Shown in pieces: positions 25,341-36,212 of a stretch of 64,000 nt of DNA; within the stretch, counting starts at the first letter, position 1, and every line of letters starts with the position of its first letter. The notes beneath the pieces are model-generated. The model worked only from the letters and a program-made list of their open reading frames with translations, was not told where the DNA came from and did no database searches. The stretch lies in the NCBI GenBank assembly GCA_019614645.1, contig JABWDB010000037.1, forward strand, positions 1,922,001 through 1,986,000, written 5' to 3'. The DNA comes from Stratiolaelaps scimitus. Its lineage: Eukaryota > Arthropoda > Arachnida > Mesostigmata > Laelapidae. The position numbers and the translations under genes are program-made.

Positions 25341-25959
25341 TAATATTATAAACTTACCTTGAGCATTATTTCAAAATATTCTCAACTTTTATAAACCCGC
25401 CATTCTCCACTGATGAAATATGTGTTGCCGTTGTTGAATCTAAATGTGTGACGTTTCGCCGACGCCGTCAACGGTCAACGACGGATCACTCGGATCAGAT
25501 GTTAATAGATAACACAATGCCTAAATCTGAACTGAACATTTATGTCTGGCTAGAAGAAGTACACTAAAGCATCAATGGAACTCTATTTTTCAAGCTAACG
25601 CATCGACTATTCTTATCCTGCGATTCCTAACAATGCAAGATCATCATGCAATCAGAAGGACATTTCACGTATAGATTCACAGGGACAGCTGAGTGAGGTT
25701 GCAGCTCATTGGATAATGATAATAAGCTAATAATAAGACCTTTACCACCAGATCAGCGTCAGCAAGCGGTCTGTTACCATCAACGATACGGTCATAACGT
25801 TCGCATAGAGATCTGTGCGTGCGGGTGTCTGGGTGACCTCGTGATTCGAGTAGATAAACAGCACGCTATGTCCTGGATAGCACAGTTAGCCAAAGCACGT
25901 CCGTTATTGCCAGCCCTATTTCTTGTTCGTCCTGACGCTCGGTGTCGTTCGGTAGCCGC

Positions 25960-27000
25960 AATCGCACAGGCGGCTCCGGGACATGGTGTCATGTTATAGA
26001 GATGGCGGCGGCGGCGGCGGTGGCGGAAACCAAGTCACGGTGCATTGCGCGTGCAGCGGCGCGTCTCTGATTCTTGTTCATTCGCTCGGCCGTTCGTTGG
26101 TCCATCAGGCGCTAACAGTTCTCTAGCGCTGGCGCGTTCATCTCGATAAACGACGCCAGAGCGGCCGGCCCGCGCTCTTTCTTTTTGCCGCGATTTCCGC
26201 CATCTTGCGCTTCCTTACCGCTACTTATTCCTCTGTCGCTCTTCCGACAAACGGGCCCAGATATATCTAACGATGGCGCGATGCGATGGGCTTCAGTGTA
26301 ATCTGCGGGCGGGCGGCGTCGCTACCAGCTCGTCGACCTGCTCTGCCTTGGTCGCCATGGTCTCTCAGAAAGTTGTTATGCCCTTCCCCGTCCACTGGCT
26401 GAGATCTTGAGGGCGCCGCTTGCTGTTCTCTACCTTGGCATCTCAGCCGACTTCGAACACGCACGTTACGCAGATCGGCATCTCCTCGCTTGGCATCCCC
26501 TCAGTGTTCTCTGAGAGGAGGCATCCCACGGCCTGGCCTGTGTGGCGGAAGTCGCGGCGACGGTGAAGTTGAGAGCCCCAGCGGCAGGCAGAGCAGCACC
26601 GGCTGTTCGTCTCCAGATCTCCTCGAGGAATAATCAGCGGTAATCAATCACCTCGGCCGTTTCTCCAGGGGCCCATCGGACCCCCCCCCCCCACGCGCAC
26701 CCCCCGTGTTTTTACCCCACTTTTCGCCTCGGTACCCTTCGTCTTGTGTTCGTCCCACAGGTGAGGAGGCTTGCGCGCCCCACAAGGTGCATTGCCGACC
26801 GGTCGAGATCGACATCTCGAGCCGGCAGTTCCCAGATGCCGTCGCATCCACGCGGACCGTTGTGTCTGCGTGCATCCATCGCCGGCTCCTTTTGCCTGAT
26901 GAGCTTCTTCGTCCGTCCCACCTGGAGCAGCTTCGCCTGGTTCCACGTCAGAGAACACTGAGAGAACAGCGACGCTCATTCTGCTGACGAATATCTGCCC
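25960..27000. promoter_or_regulatory. CpG-rich island, candidate promoter / first exon
   Basis: About 1 kb of conspicuously GC- and CpG-rich DNA in an AT-rich window. It contains (CGG)n at 26004-26020, a YY1-type site CCGCCATCTTG at 26197-26207, poly-C at 26681-26692 and CG-dense sequence throughout. The plus strand opens with ATGGCGG at 26002, a 22-codon alanine-rich frame ending at 26070. The minus strand has an ACCATGGCG start in an ideal context at 26358, a 21-codon frame ending at 26293. Both look like first-exon peptides but neither shows a convincing splice donor. Long open frames on both strands at 26.64-26.99 kb overlap and are expected by chance at this base composition. The direction of any transcription is unresolved. 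Confidence 0.4.
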
Positions 27001-27888
27001 TCAGGATAGCACAAGCACGATAATGCCCCCCCAATCCCTGTTCATCCATCCACACACCCAGCCCCTTAGCCAACCCAGTACATCACTGTTCCTTCTCTAA
27101 ATTGAACTTAGCTTCGTTTGCTGCGACCCGGGCTGTGGAGTTGTGCCGGCACCAGAGGAATGATGCCCTATATAATGTCCTCGTGGTAAGCTGCACTTAG
27201 ACCAAGCTATCCGGCTAGCGGTACATATGTATATGCAATATCTACCTTTATAAACACACGCACAGCTATCTAATGATCCCGTGTGTATTTCTCACATTTT
27301 GTCCGCAATGAGTATCTATTTTGTAGTGCTTGCCTATGATCGTACTATAAATAACCATAGGATGGAGAAATACGCCACGCTGATGCTGATCTCTATAAAA
27401 TAAGCGAGTGCCTGACGTGTCATTCCACATGACAACATCGCAACCAGCCGTTAGCTGTGTTCGACTAAATCTCTCAACTCTGTCTCGGAGTCCGGCCCTC
27501 TCTATGGCCTGTTTCTTCATTACACAGAAAAATAAATAGGGCTTCAGAGATGAAGAAGGACTGAAGAGCACTGCTTGCACAACGAAGTGGCTTTACACGA
27601 CAGCCACAATTGATATTCGTTCACGCACTGGACAACCCTCGACAACTGACATCGAGCTTATGTATTCCTACACGGTGACGCCGCTGATTAAGCCTTGTAT
27701 TTCTAAATCGGTGTGCTTTTGTTGTGGTCCTTCGCAAAAGGCGATTTTATTGAATGATTCTAATTCGTTCATGCTAATCGAATCAAGATTGAAAAAAAAC
27801 GCACATTGAATGACCACCCTTTATACCGCGTTACGCTGATGATACTGTTCGGCTTGCGAAACACACAAGCGAATCGCAAACCATATGT
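27001..27888. other. Gene-free stretch
   Basis: Mixed composition falling back to AT-rich. No repeat family or domain recognised; one 104-codon minus frame (27266-27580) without recognisable features. Confidence 0.5.
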
Positions 27889-27962
27889 AAAGATAAAGGT
27901 TCTATTGGTTTATTAAAGGAGCTGCAATTTCACAATGCTTAAGCTCTCTTATATGTCACGTG
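27889..27962 (-). mobile_element. SINE-A 3' fragment
   Basis: The minus strand reads CGTGACATATAAGAGAGC, TTAAGCATTGTGAAATTGCA, GCTCCTTTAATAAACC. It closely matches the copies at 2988 and 43906, but everything 5' of the CGTGACATA block is missing. Confidence 0.7.
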
Positions 27963-28084
27963 TGAGGAAGGCCGAAAAAGGCTGTCCGATATAGTTTTAA
28001 CGACAATAAATGTTCCTGGATAAATTCAATTTTATGTGTACGCTGACGAATCAAGTGAAACGAAGGGACCTTAAAAAACCAAAT

Positions 28085-28335
28085 AATATATAATCGTATA
28101 ATTTATTCAAACATACAATAATTAGCAATTGTTTCTAGAGATTATTTGGGGGTGGGGGGATTAGCTGGGGACCGGGGCCGAGGCCAACATTTTCCCGAGG
28201 AAGGCGATGGCAGTGCCTCCTCTCTGCCTCTCTGGCTCACAGCGAGGAATAGGCGTTGCAGAAGGAAAGATCCTGCGCGCTTGTCCCCCCAAGTGGCGCG
28301 GAATCGAATATACTACCGAGTGGAAATGAGCAACA
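28085..28335 (-). mobile_element. Non-LTR retrotransposon 3' end (copy 1)
   Basis: On the minus strand this encodes a decayed protein C-terminus (GDKRAGSFLLQRLFLAVSQRG) followed by a G/C-run-rich 3' untranslated part and AGTATGTTTGAATAAATT-type end carrying AATAAA. It aligns base for base over about 200 positions with 36195-36440. The QR-x-S-x-A-x-QR-x-NA block is what normally follows the region encoded at 29565-29799 in this reverse transcriptase family. I therefore read it as the 3' end of that same element, separated by about 1.2 kb of inserted or rearranged DNA. Frameshifts disrupt the coding part. Confidence 0.7.
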
Positions 28336-28576
28336 CGTAACAAGTACGTGAGGACAAATATATGTATAGGATAGATGCATGGGGCACATGAGCTCGGCAT
28401 CGAAACGATCGGTTGGGTGTGATGGGCACACGGCGAGGCAATGGATAATTGTGCTATGGTTAAACTTGACATTAAACAAGTTGAAACAGTACCGAAATAA
28501 ATGGGACAGACATACCGATTTCATAAATATATAGTGCAGTCTACATATGAAGAGTGGGAAGTAACGTAACAAGCTA

Positions 28577-28632
28577 AATGTTTATTAAAGGAACTGTAAT
28601 CTTTGCAATGCTTAACGCGGCCTCTGGTATTC
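28577..28632 (-). mobile_element. SINE-A fragment
   Basis: The minus strand has AATACCAGAGGCCGCG joined directly to TTAAGCATTGCAAAGATTAC and AGTTCCTTTAATAAACA. The B box and CGTGACATA block are deleted, so this is an internally deleted copy. It lies within the 1.2 kb that separates the two parts of the non-LTR element. Confidence 0.6.
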
Positions 28633-28949
28633 CCTGTTAACCTGAACTAGATATCGGCAAGGAGGAAGATAAATGCAGGCGCGGATCTTGACTTGTGGAA
28701 GGATATGCAACAGAGGAGATCTCTCTCTCGCTCTCCTGTGTCCGACTCTCACTCTACCTATCTCTCTCGCCTTCAATTATTTTGTACAAATTCAAAGTTA
28801 ATGTAGGTAGATCCAAAAAGCGCGTTAGGTTTTTGTGAAGAAGAAAACTGTCGAAGCATATTAGTAAGTTGATAAATGCACACTGATCGTAAGATAGATT
28901 ATCATATGATAGACGAGAAAAGACTATTCGTGGCACACGCTACCCATCA

Positions 28950-28954
<5 letters not shown>

Positions 28955-29000
<46 letters not shown>

Positions 29001-29002
29001 TA
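28955..29002. repeat. (TA)n microsatellite
   Basis: Nearly pure TA dinucleotides over 48 bases with one break (ATAATA). Frames reading IYIYIY here are artefacts. Confidence 0.9.
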
Positions 29003-29433
29003 CCAGCACAGCATAATCCGAAACACACTGACAATCGGGACTCGGATATGCGTCCGGCCCTGTAGGCCGCCTTATCGATCCAAGTCGACCACAACGAAAC
29101 GCCTGATACGCGAGTAAATGATGTAATCTGAGAACTGCGCACTGAATATCATGGATGAGTGTATATATACCTCGGTGCGGAATCCTCATTCTAGAAATCG
29201 ATGAGGTTTGACCACTGATTGTAAACAGGGCTAATGCCCGTAATGCCCGCAAATAGTTCGAACAGATTTCGAACAAGGTCATCATGACTAGCTAGTGGGT
29301 GGTATGACCATGCCTCAAAAGAATACGTGTTGACAATAACCAATAACAATGATCTCTTAGTGTAAATGAATATATTCAATATAAAAGTGGGCGATAATTG
29401 TACCCGCTGAACGCGAAATACATCAAATATATA

Positions 29434-29456
29434 TTCTATATATATATATATATATA
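29434..29456. repeat. (TA)n microsatellite
   Basis: Short TA tract just beyond the 3' boundary of the recognisable endonuclease-like region. Confidence 0.8.
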
Positions 29457-29564
29457 ACAAAGAAGCCCCACTTCCTCGATTCCTAAGAGAGTAACCAAAA
29501 TAGAAATTGCTTTGTCCCTTTGGATATCTAAGAAAAAGGTTTTCATTAAAAATTACACGGTTAC

Positions 29565-31355
29565 ACGGTTACAGCCAGACGTAGCCGACGATAGATAACC
29601 TTTCTCCTAATATCTGCATAAAGTTTAATGCTTGTATTCCCGGTCCTCCTAATATTTTGAAGGGTACAGAGCTAAAGTTGTACTCATCATTATCAAAGAG
29701 GGCGTAATTTCTGTTCGTGGCTTGTTCGGCTGTATTGCCCGCTTGACCAGGATGTGTTGCTCCGCGACTGGCATGAGAAGGCGCTAAAGTGTCAGCCATA
29801 GTGCTATCTCAAAACAGAATTCAGAACTTCTCGAAAAGGGGATCAACGACATGCCATCCCGACACTTCCCATCAGAGCGACAAAGACCTGCTGGTTCACG
29901 AATGCAAGGAATAGCTGTGGAACGAGGAGCTTTGGCCAAAGTGTCGCTTTATAGCGAGTGTCTCGGGATACGACCCTCACTTTGTATACAAGAGAGTCCA
30001 TGACGACCAAGAGAATCAATCGAATCTCAACAGCAACAGGCATTTGGGGAAACTAGATTACCTCCCAAACGTAAACCTACTGCAAAACGGGTACATTGAT
30101 CATCCAAGTAAAGTTCCCATATGAGAGGAGGGAATGGCACTAAGCCATGCTCGTGTCCAAGGCCTACTGAGGGTCTTCAATCTGGCTCATTCCACATGAC
30201 TCGAAGCCTCATCAAGGAGAGACTGTGAAACAGATTGATGACAAAGCTGCATCAGTTTACGTTGAACCCTCAGATCTTCTAACCAGATCTTCTTAAGTAG
30301 GTTAAGTTTCGTACTTTGGTTGATAAAAAGTGCTTCCAAGTATCTTCAGATACCAGTTTCTTGGCCAGATCAGAAATCGAGTACATGGACGCGATGCCAC
30401 TGGGTCCAGCTAAAGAAGTTGCTGCTGTCAAACTAAGTCCATTGTTCCAATACTTTCCAGCCTTACCTGAAGTGTTTCACGCTGTTATTTTTGAACGTGG
30501 TCGAAATCCGTCAGGAAGAAAGAGACACTCTACTACCTCGAGGCTATTTCCTCCGGCTTCTTTGCATCCAGGAAGTATGTTGCAAACAGCTTGTACTAAT
30601 GAAAACCCGGTAGAAAGGCCTGCAGAGAAGGTGAAACTTTTGGCCGCATTTATAAACAGGTCGGATTGAGATTGAAACGCCAGGATTTTCTTAACATCCG
30701 CTAAAACCGTCTCAATATCGGTTCCACCTTAGATGAAGTCACCAAGGTAGCAATGGTTTAAAGGAGATGCTAAAGTCTCAGTCAATTCCTCCAAGCTAGG
30801 CTGAATAAGGCTGGCAATAAGGCTGAATAAGGCGAATCACCTTGTTGAATACCAGTGCCAAAGATAACATGTTTTCATTGTGAAATAGAAGAGAGATGAT
30901 TCATGATATGCTTGGGCAGACAGATGAAAATTTTCGGGTACATGACCTTTTACAACTTTGAGCATTAAGTCATGACGCAGGAAGTTGAACGCGTTGCGAG
31001 GGTCCCCCTTCACCGGAATAGAAGGGCATGGACTAGCAACGATGAAGGAACGGATACCATGAATTGGTCATTTTCTCTCTAAAGGATCGTAGAAGGAAGT
31101 AACCTAAGCTGTGATCCTACGGAACGTTGAAGAATATGTGACAGATCGTAACGAATTGTCGTTTTTTTCGAAGGGCAAAAAAGTGGGCACCAAACAAAAA
31201 TAGGTCCAACTTCAGGGCGTATGGGACCCATCTTATAATACCAATCACTGCTGCCAGCACAGTTCCTAGTTTTGTCGCAACGTCATCTAAGGCAGGGTAT
31301 GAGAAGTTCCGAAGGTGACGAGGGCGTAGACCATCAGAACCGACTCGCTATTAGT
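29565..31355 (-). pseudogene. Non-LTR retrotransposon pseudogene: reverse transcriptase plus C-terminal endonuclease-like region
   Basis: Read on the minus strand, the order of motifs is as follows. SDGLRPRHLRNF (the family's GPDGLRPxHL) comes first, then LFLFGAHFFALRKK. RT motif A is GDPRNAFNFLRHDLML, followed by KGHVPENFHLSAQAYHESS and motif B GTGIQQGDSPYSALLPALF. Motif C is decayed (CYLGDF in place of YLDD), followed by GGTDIETVLADVKKI. Downstream are RFAVGLRLG, GRHGLSC with preceding cysteines, IREPAGLCRSDGKCRDG, MADTLAPSH and YALFDNDEYNFSSV...ILGERLS. The REPxGLxRxDGKRPDG...DxTxxDT block looks like a PD-(D/E)XK restriction-like nuclease core, here with RPDG changed to CRDG. At least six frame changes and several stops make it non-functional. 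The 117-codon plus-strand frame at 30316-30669 is its shadow. The family type is well supported; the clade name is not. Confidence 0.85.
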
Positions 31356-31499
31356 TAGGCTGATATTTATCAGCCGTGAGATGTCCAGAAATGCAGGGAT
31401 GCGATCACTGGTTTGGCCTGCTCACCCGGTCCTGATCCCACGGCGAGACAGAACGCTGCGTTACATCACGTGAACAGATCTTCCAAGAGACAGTCTAAA

Positions 31500-34016
31500 C
31501 ACACAGCAATCGGAACGGCCACAGAAGAATCCAACGACTCACAGACAAATTAAGTCGGGGCAACGGTACGAAGCTGTGGACCCGTCCGCGTAGCAGACGC
31601 CATTTTATTTGTTTAAAAATTTCAATATTTGATAAGTTCGCTTTCGGTAAAAGCGACTTCCCATCGGGTCGCATATATGAGATACGCCAGCAGAGCAAGC
31701 AAGCGAGTGAGAGAGAGATAGATAGATATCATTCGAGTTACATTTCATTTCGACAATGGACTTTCCCCTCTCTCACATCTCCGACGTCGACTGGCGGTAT
31801 GAGGCCGGCCGAGCGCATCTCCAATGAAATATTGGGCCCCATTGTTTTCCTCGAGGTCGGTCCATTGCGTCTGTTGTGTCTATCTATCTCAGGTACAATG
31901 GAGCAGTACCCAACATGGTCTCGCATCAAAGAAACGTAGAGTGAAATTGGAGACGTTGGATCTTGGCAGCGCCAGCATGTCGGGTCTCGGGGGCTCGGGG
32001 GTGCGGGGGAGGCAACTCTTGCTCGGGGTCGCTGTGGGCGGGTTGGATCTGAGTGATTGCAAATTCTATTCAATTGAAGATCATGCGTTTTCTTTACCTA
32101 CTGTAAGGGTTTAACTGGAATAGAATGGACACGTATATATAGAGAGAGAGTTTGGGAGCATCTTAAATAGAATTCCATTACGGAGAATAAAACGAACAAG
32201 CCATTCTAAGCTGCCAATGAATAGAGAAAGTGGTGATAATTTGTCTCACAGTATAGCTTCTAATACTACAATACGAGATCAATGAGTCAATCAGTGTGCT
32301 GATTAATTTGTCGTAAATGAATGCATTACTGTATCACGACTTAATCATTTAGGTTAATTAAAGCCTACACAAGGAGGGTGTTATTGTCAACATTTGCTTT
32401 GTGTCCATCATTTAGTAAAGTCACTTTATGATGAAGGCTCGACTTTAGCCCCAAGTTCTAATTAAACGTTAGATCTTATAAGTTAGCTCACCCCGCTGTC
32501 AATCGGTGGCATTTGTCCTAAGGTTCTGCACCTCGACGCATTTAGTTCCCAAGTCGAAAAGGAGCTCGGACTGGGGGGGGAGAGCCACAACTCGGTGCCC
32601 AGGTCACAAAAGGCAGGAATAAGGGGACAGACAGCCATTGATAGCACCGAGGTTGATCGCGCATCCCTAGATGGTGGGGTGACTGGAGAGAAAGAGAAAA
32701 AGGGCTTCAACACACAAGGATGGAGTTGCCACACGAAATACTGACATGTGCACATGTCCATATGAGAACTTTCCAGTCACATATGATTGTGTAGGTTACG
32801 GTGACCACCTCGCCGTTACAGGTAATTACACAATATACGAGCGGAGACTAATCAGTATCGTTTTGGGACGGTCAAAGGCCATCATGTGTACTCTGTAGAT
32901 AATACAATATATGTGCAGAAGAACAACAGTAGGTTCCAAAAACTTCAACACGCATGATGAATAATGTTGCGAATTGATCGTTCACTGGTTCCGCCTTAAT
33001 CCATAAAATGGCTTAACCTAACCTTGCGCGTGACCGCATCGTCCGCTCAAAACTCGATCTATCTGTAGTCACTCAGTGTAGACCCTTTTGCACCAACGTG
33101 AGCCCCACTAATATACGATCGTCGAACATCAGCTCGTCGATGTTATTATTATTATTATTAGATTAGAAAATTGTTGGCCAGGTTTCCTTTTCAGGCTTGT
33201 CACCGTCTCTCGGCACTTCATTTTAAACATGCTCGAATTCTATTACAATTATATCTCAGCCTACCCTCAAGGCACTCAAGGTTTCCCCAGGTTACCATTC
33301 ACACTATATAGAGAAGGCTTCAATTCGAGCTGGCTGGCTGGCACACAAAACTCACAATCACTACTCTCGCGAATAGTTATGTGACTTCGGTCCGTGACGT
33401 GTGTTATCGCCAATACAGAAAAGCGCTGAAACTGCTGACTTCCGAGTGGAATACTGTGGCCCAGCGTCTCCGAGTATCCGACTTTCGATTACTGCTATCG
33501 AATGCCACCAAAATCGGCCTCCGTATAGGCCTTTGCAGAAAATACGCCACGCCAGCGAATTACAGTGGATGTCTAGGAAACACTTCGATTAAGGTATGTT
33601 TCGGCCCACCACTCTGAGGTAAGTAAATAACTCATTGGGCTGGACGCCCTTCAACCGTCCGTATATCATGGCCTCAATCCAAGTTGGGGGCACAGTTGTG
33701 TTCCTTGGGCTTACCGACCTGTTCGTTATCGATGCGCCGCCTTGGTTCGATTGGCTCAGACACTAACCACTTAAGTTTCGAGTGGAGTATTCGTCGACAT
33801 GGATTATTAAGTTAGCACTTGGTTCTTAACGGCTTGCTGCTGGTCATTTGACAATGAGAAATTGTTTTATCATATTCGACTTAGGCAATAATAACAATAG
33901 CTGACTGTCTAAACTAACTGCATTGATAATTTAGGCACTTTACAAATCGTTGATATATATATATATATATTAGTATAGTTAATTATTGAACGGGGTGAGA
34001 TGCAGTTTGCAGAGGA
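31500..34016. other. Gene-free stretch
   Basis: 31740-32110 is GC-richer with overlapping open frames on both strands (96 and 111 codons), neither with a recognisable domain. It could be an upstream remnant of the minus-strand retrotransposon, but no motif confirms this. (ATT)n near 33140-33160 and (TA)n at 33954-33970. The rest is AT-rich and unassigned. Confidence 0.4.
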
Positions 34017-34017
34017 G

Positions 34018-34205
34018 ACGTCATGTCTAATGTATTCGTCTAGTACTGTGGCACTCTCACTCAAAATCGGTAGCTTGGACGGTAGCCACGTCTCTGGCTG
34101 TGTAAAAGCCGGAGTCCCCAGGTTCGAGTTGTCCCTCGACCTGGTGAGGTGACATATCCCCTGTCGAGGACTTGGGCGTTATATAAATACAGCAGTTCCA
34201 TACAC
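34018..34205 (+). mobile_element. SINE-A copy with upstream extra head
   Basis: From 34067: GGTAGCTTGGACGGTAGCC, TCTCTGGCTGTGTAAAAGCC, B box GGTTCGAGTTGTCCC, CTCGACCTGGTGAGGTGAC and a shortened tail CAGCAGTTCC. The 49 bases before it (CTAATGTATTCGTCTAGTA...) align with those before the copy at 40270 (CTAAGGTAGTCGTCTGGTAG...). They resemble a second tRNA-like 5' half, so these two copies may be a composite subfamily. Confidence 0.7.
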
Positions 34206-35129
34206 GTACAATGTACTGTATTCTATTGTATTAAGCTCATCAATTCAACTGTCTGCTCGCTATCTGCGCAGTTTTGAAACTATTCTGATTTTTGCACAGC
34301 TTCACCCTCTTACTACATTAATGAGTCAACCATTTTAATTAATAGAGCAATAATAATAATAGTAATTACCCTTATTTTAGCTATATAATGGAAAAACCCC
34401 TGATGACTGCCGAGCCCATTTGAGTAAGTTAATTACCTGGGTATCATTATCTAGCCCTAGAGACCATTTACAATAGTATAGCAACCATACATGCTTGTCC
34501 TGCAAAAATATATTCATTTATAGTTTTTTTTTTTAATTGGGGTGTTGGTATGCTAATGCATGCCAACACCATGACCCCCCCTCCCTTATGGAACTTTTGA
34601 CGATGTTCAACAGCACCACCCTTCCCGGTATCGCTTAGCGTATTCTTCAGTAAATTCATTTATAGTTGAAACAATAGATTTCAATCGGAAACATCACGTC
34701 TATTATATATCATGAGGTCCATTCAACTAATGATAATCGAGGTAAAAATGTTCAGCTTATTATCGTTATTATTACTACTATTCTTGAACAGCGATAGTCG
34801 ATTTGCAATTCAGCAACAATCAAATATCGGTTAATGGCTTCGAAAGTCAACTTTCGTCGAAACAATGACATGCGTTTTTAATTAACGGTTATAATTGATT
34901 AAAATATAAAAAGCGAAAATAAACCGTCAAAACTTATATATGCATCCTATCCAGATTTCACCTTCGAGTGTAATCTCCCTCTTGATATATCGGTTGCTAT
35001 AAGAACAAGAGCAATCAGGCACAAATTAGTTTCTTTTTACTGAATATGCATTCTCACGAATGCTGGACATCCTCGGGAAACTTCTTCCCATCTATGCGAT
35101 CCATAGTGATGTGCGCGATTCCCTTGGCG

Positions 35130-35210
35130 GCGAGCCCCCTCCTGGCGCCAACTATAATACTTGGTCGGTAAAAGCCGTTTTAGCGAACGGTTCTCTTTAT
35201 TTTTTGCAAT
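35130..35210 (-). mobile_element. LTR end and primer-site-like sequence
   Basis: On the minus strand: AATAAAGAGAACCGTT, a small stem (AACCGTT/AACGGCTT), TTACCGACCAAGTATTATAG, then TTGGCGCCAGGAGGGGGC. A polyadenylation signal shortly before the LTR edge followed by a TTGGCGCC-type tRNA primer site is the usual arrangement at the 5' LTR/leader junction of Ty3/gypsy elements. It points the opposite way to the adjacent gypsy coding fragment, so the locus is rearranged or two elements are involved. No second LTR seen. Confidence 0.35.
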
Positions 35211-35319
35211 CGGGACTACTGCAAACCAATGAGCTAACCAATTCAACAGCTCACAACCTCACAGAGGGTATCCGGTCAGGGACGACTCAGAAAGGACTCA
35301 ATAATCAGATACGCATGAA

Positions 35320-35800
35320 ATATAACATACAAGTGAAATACATACCGGGAATAACAAACCTGATAGCTGACCTTCTCAGCCGTCATCCCCTAGAAGAGAA
35401 CCAACCAGGCGAAAACATATGCGAACTAGAAATAGGCGAGATAAGACAGCGTGAACACAACAGAATTTCAGACATGTTGATCGAACAAGTGAAACAAGAA
35501 AGTGCACAAAGTGCACAAATGAAAAAAACTAACGAACGCCATACAGAATGGCTGGCCAAGCAAGGAAAAGGAGGTTCCAACGGAAATCCTGATGTACTGG
35601 CCAGTACGCGACGAATTGATCGTGCATTGTGATGGACAGTCGTCATTTCGCCGACAAAGGACGCGGTATGGGCGGGCACTTCAATTACCATGGTCTCCCA
35701 ACACTTTCAGTCGATCGTACGCTACTGTTCAATGCTGCAAAATTGTGCCAAATATAAGGAGTCCCTATCACAGCACACCTATGTACCCCTGTAAATTGAG
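35320..35800 (+). pseudogene. Ty3/gypsy polyprotein fragment: end of RNase H, start of integrase
   Basis: The plus frame has NNQIRMKYNIQVKYIPG followed by ITNLIADLLSRHP. This matches the YxPGxxNxxADxLSR end of the Ty3/gypsy RNase H domain, residues 81-110 of the 190-codon frame that begins at 35060. After a charged linker, another frame gives YWPVRDELIVHCDG, the usual lead-in to the integrase zinc region. A third frame gives C-x5-C-x-KYKES, compatible with the second half of its HHCC finger. The RT, the integrase core and most of the zinc finger are absent. The first 80 codons of the long frame are not gypsy-like. Dead relic; strong for the RNase H end, moderate for the integrase part. Confidence 0.75.
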
Positions 35801-35814
35801 AGAGAGAGAGAGTT
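35799..35814. repeat. (GA)n tract
   Basis: Sixteen-base GA run at the downstream end of the gypsy remnant. Confidence 0.8.
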
Positions 35815-36156
35815 TAGCAGATCTGAAATCGAACTTATTGAAACTCGTCCGAATACAGCGGATAGCTTAACAGTAACAGCTGGCCGTGACAAGCGTAGCC
35901 TTACCGTAACCACCTGATAGTTGGATATTTGAAGCTGTTGAGACGACTTCAATAACAAGGTATTGTTCGTACGCTGTCCGCATTAAACGCAGTCGACCAG
36001 TCCACTGGTGGTTCAAGGCAAAGCGGACAAAGCATGACGAACCCGTCTCATAGCAAATCGATAAGCACTTACAGCAGCAGAACGGACGATACAAAAAGTC
36101 GAAAGAATACCCCCGCGAATACGTGCACCTTAGCAAGAACAACACCGTAGACCAAT

Positions 36157-36158
<2 letters not shown>

Positions 36159-36201
<43 letters not shown>

Positions 36202-36210
36202 ACATATATA
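36159..36210. repeat. (TA)n microsatellite at a retrotransposon 3' end
   Basis: About 50 bases of TA, ending in TATGTATACATATATA. It directly abuts the AATAAA end of the minus-strand non-LTR copy at 36213, so the tract may be the element's simple-repeat tail or its insertion site. Confidence 0.85.
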
Positions 36211-36212
36211 AA

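Noticed and set aside
25482..25496. GACGGATCACTCGG resembles the start of 5.8S rRNA
   Set aside because: Only about 12-14 bases match and the sequence after it does not continue as rRNA.
30316..30669. 117-codon plus frame
   Set aside because: Antisense shadow of the minus-strand reverse transcriptase pseudogene.
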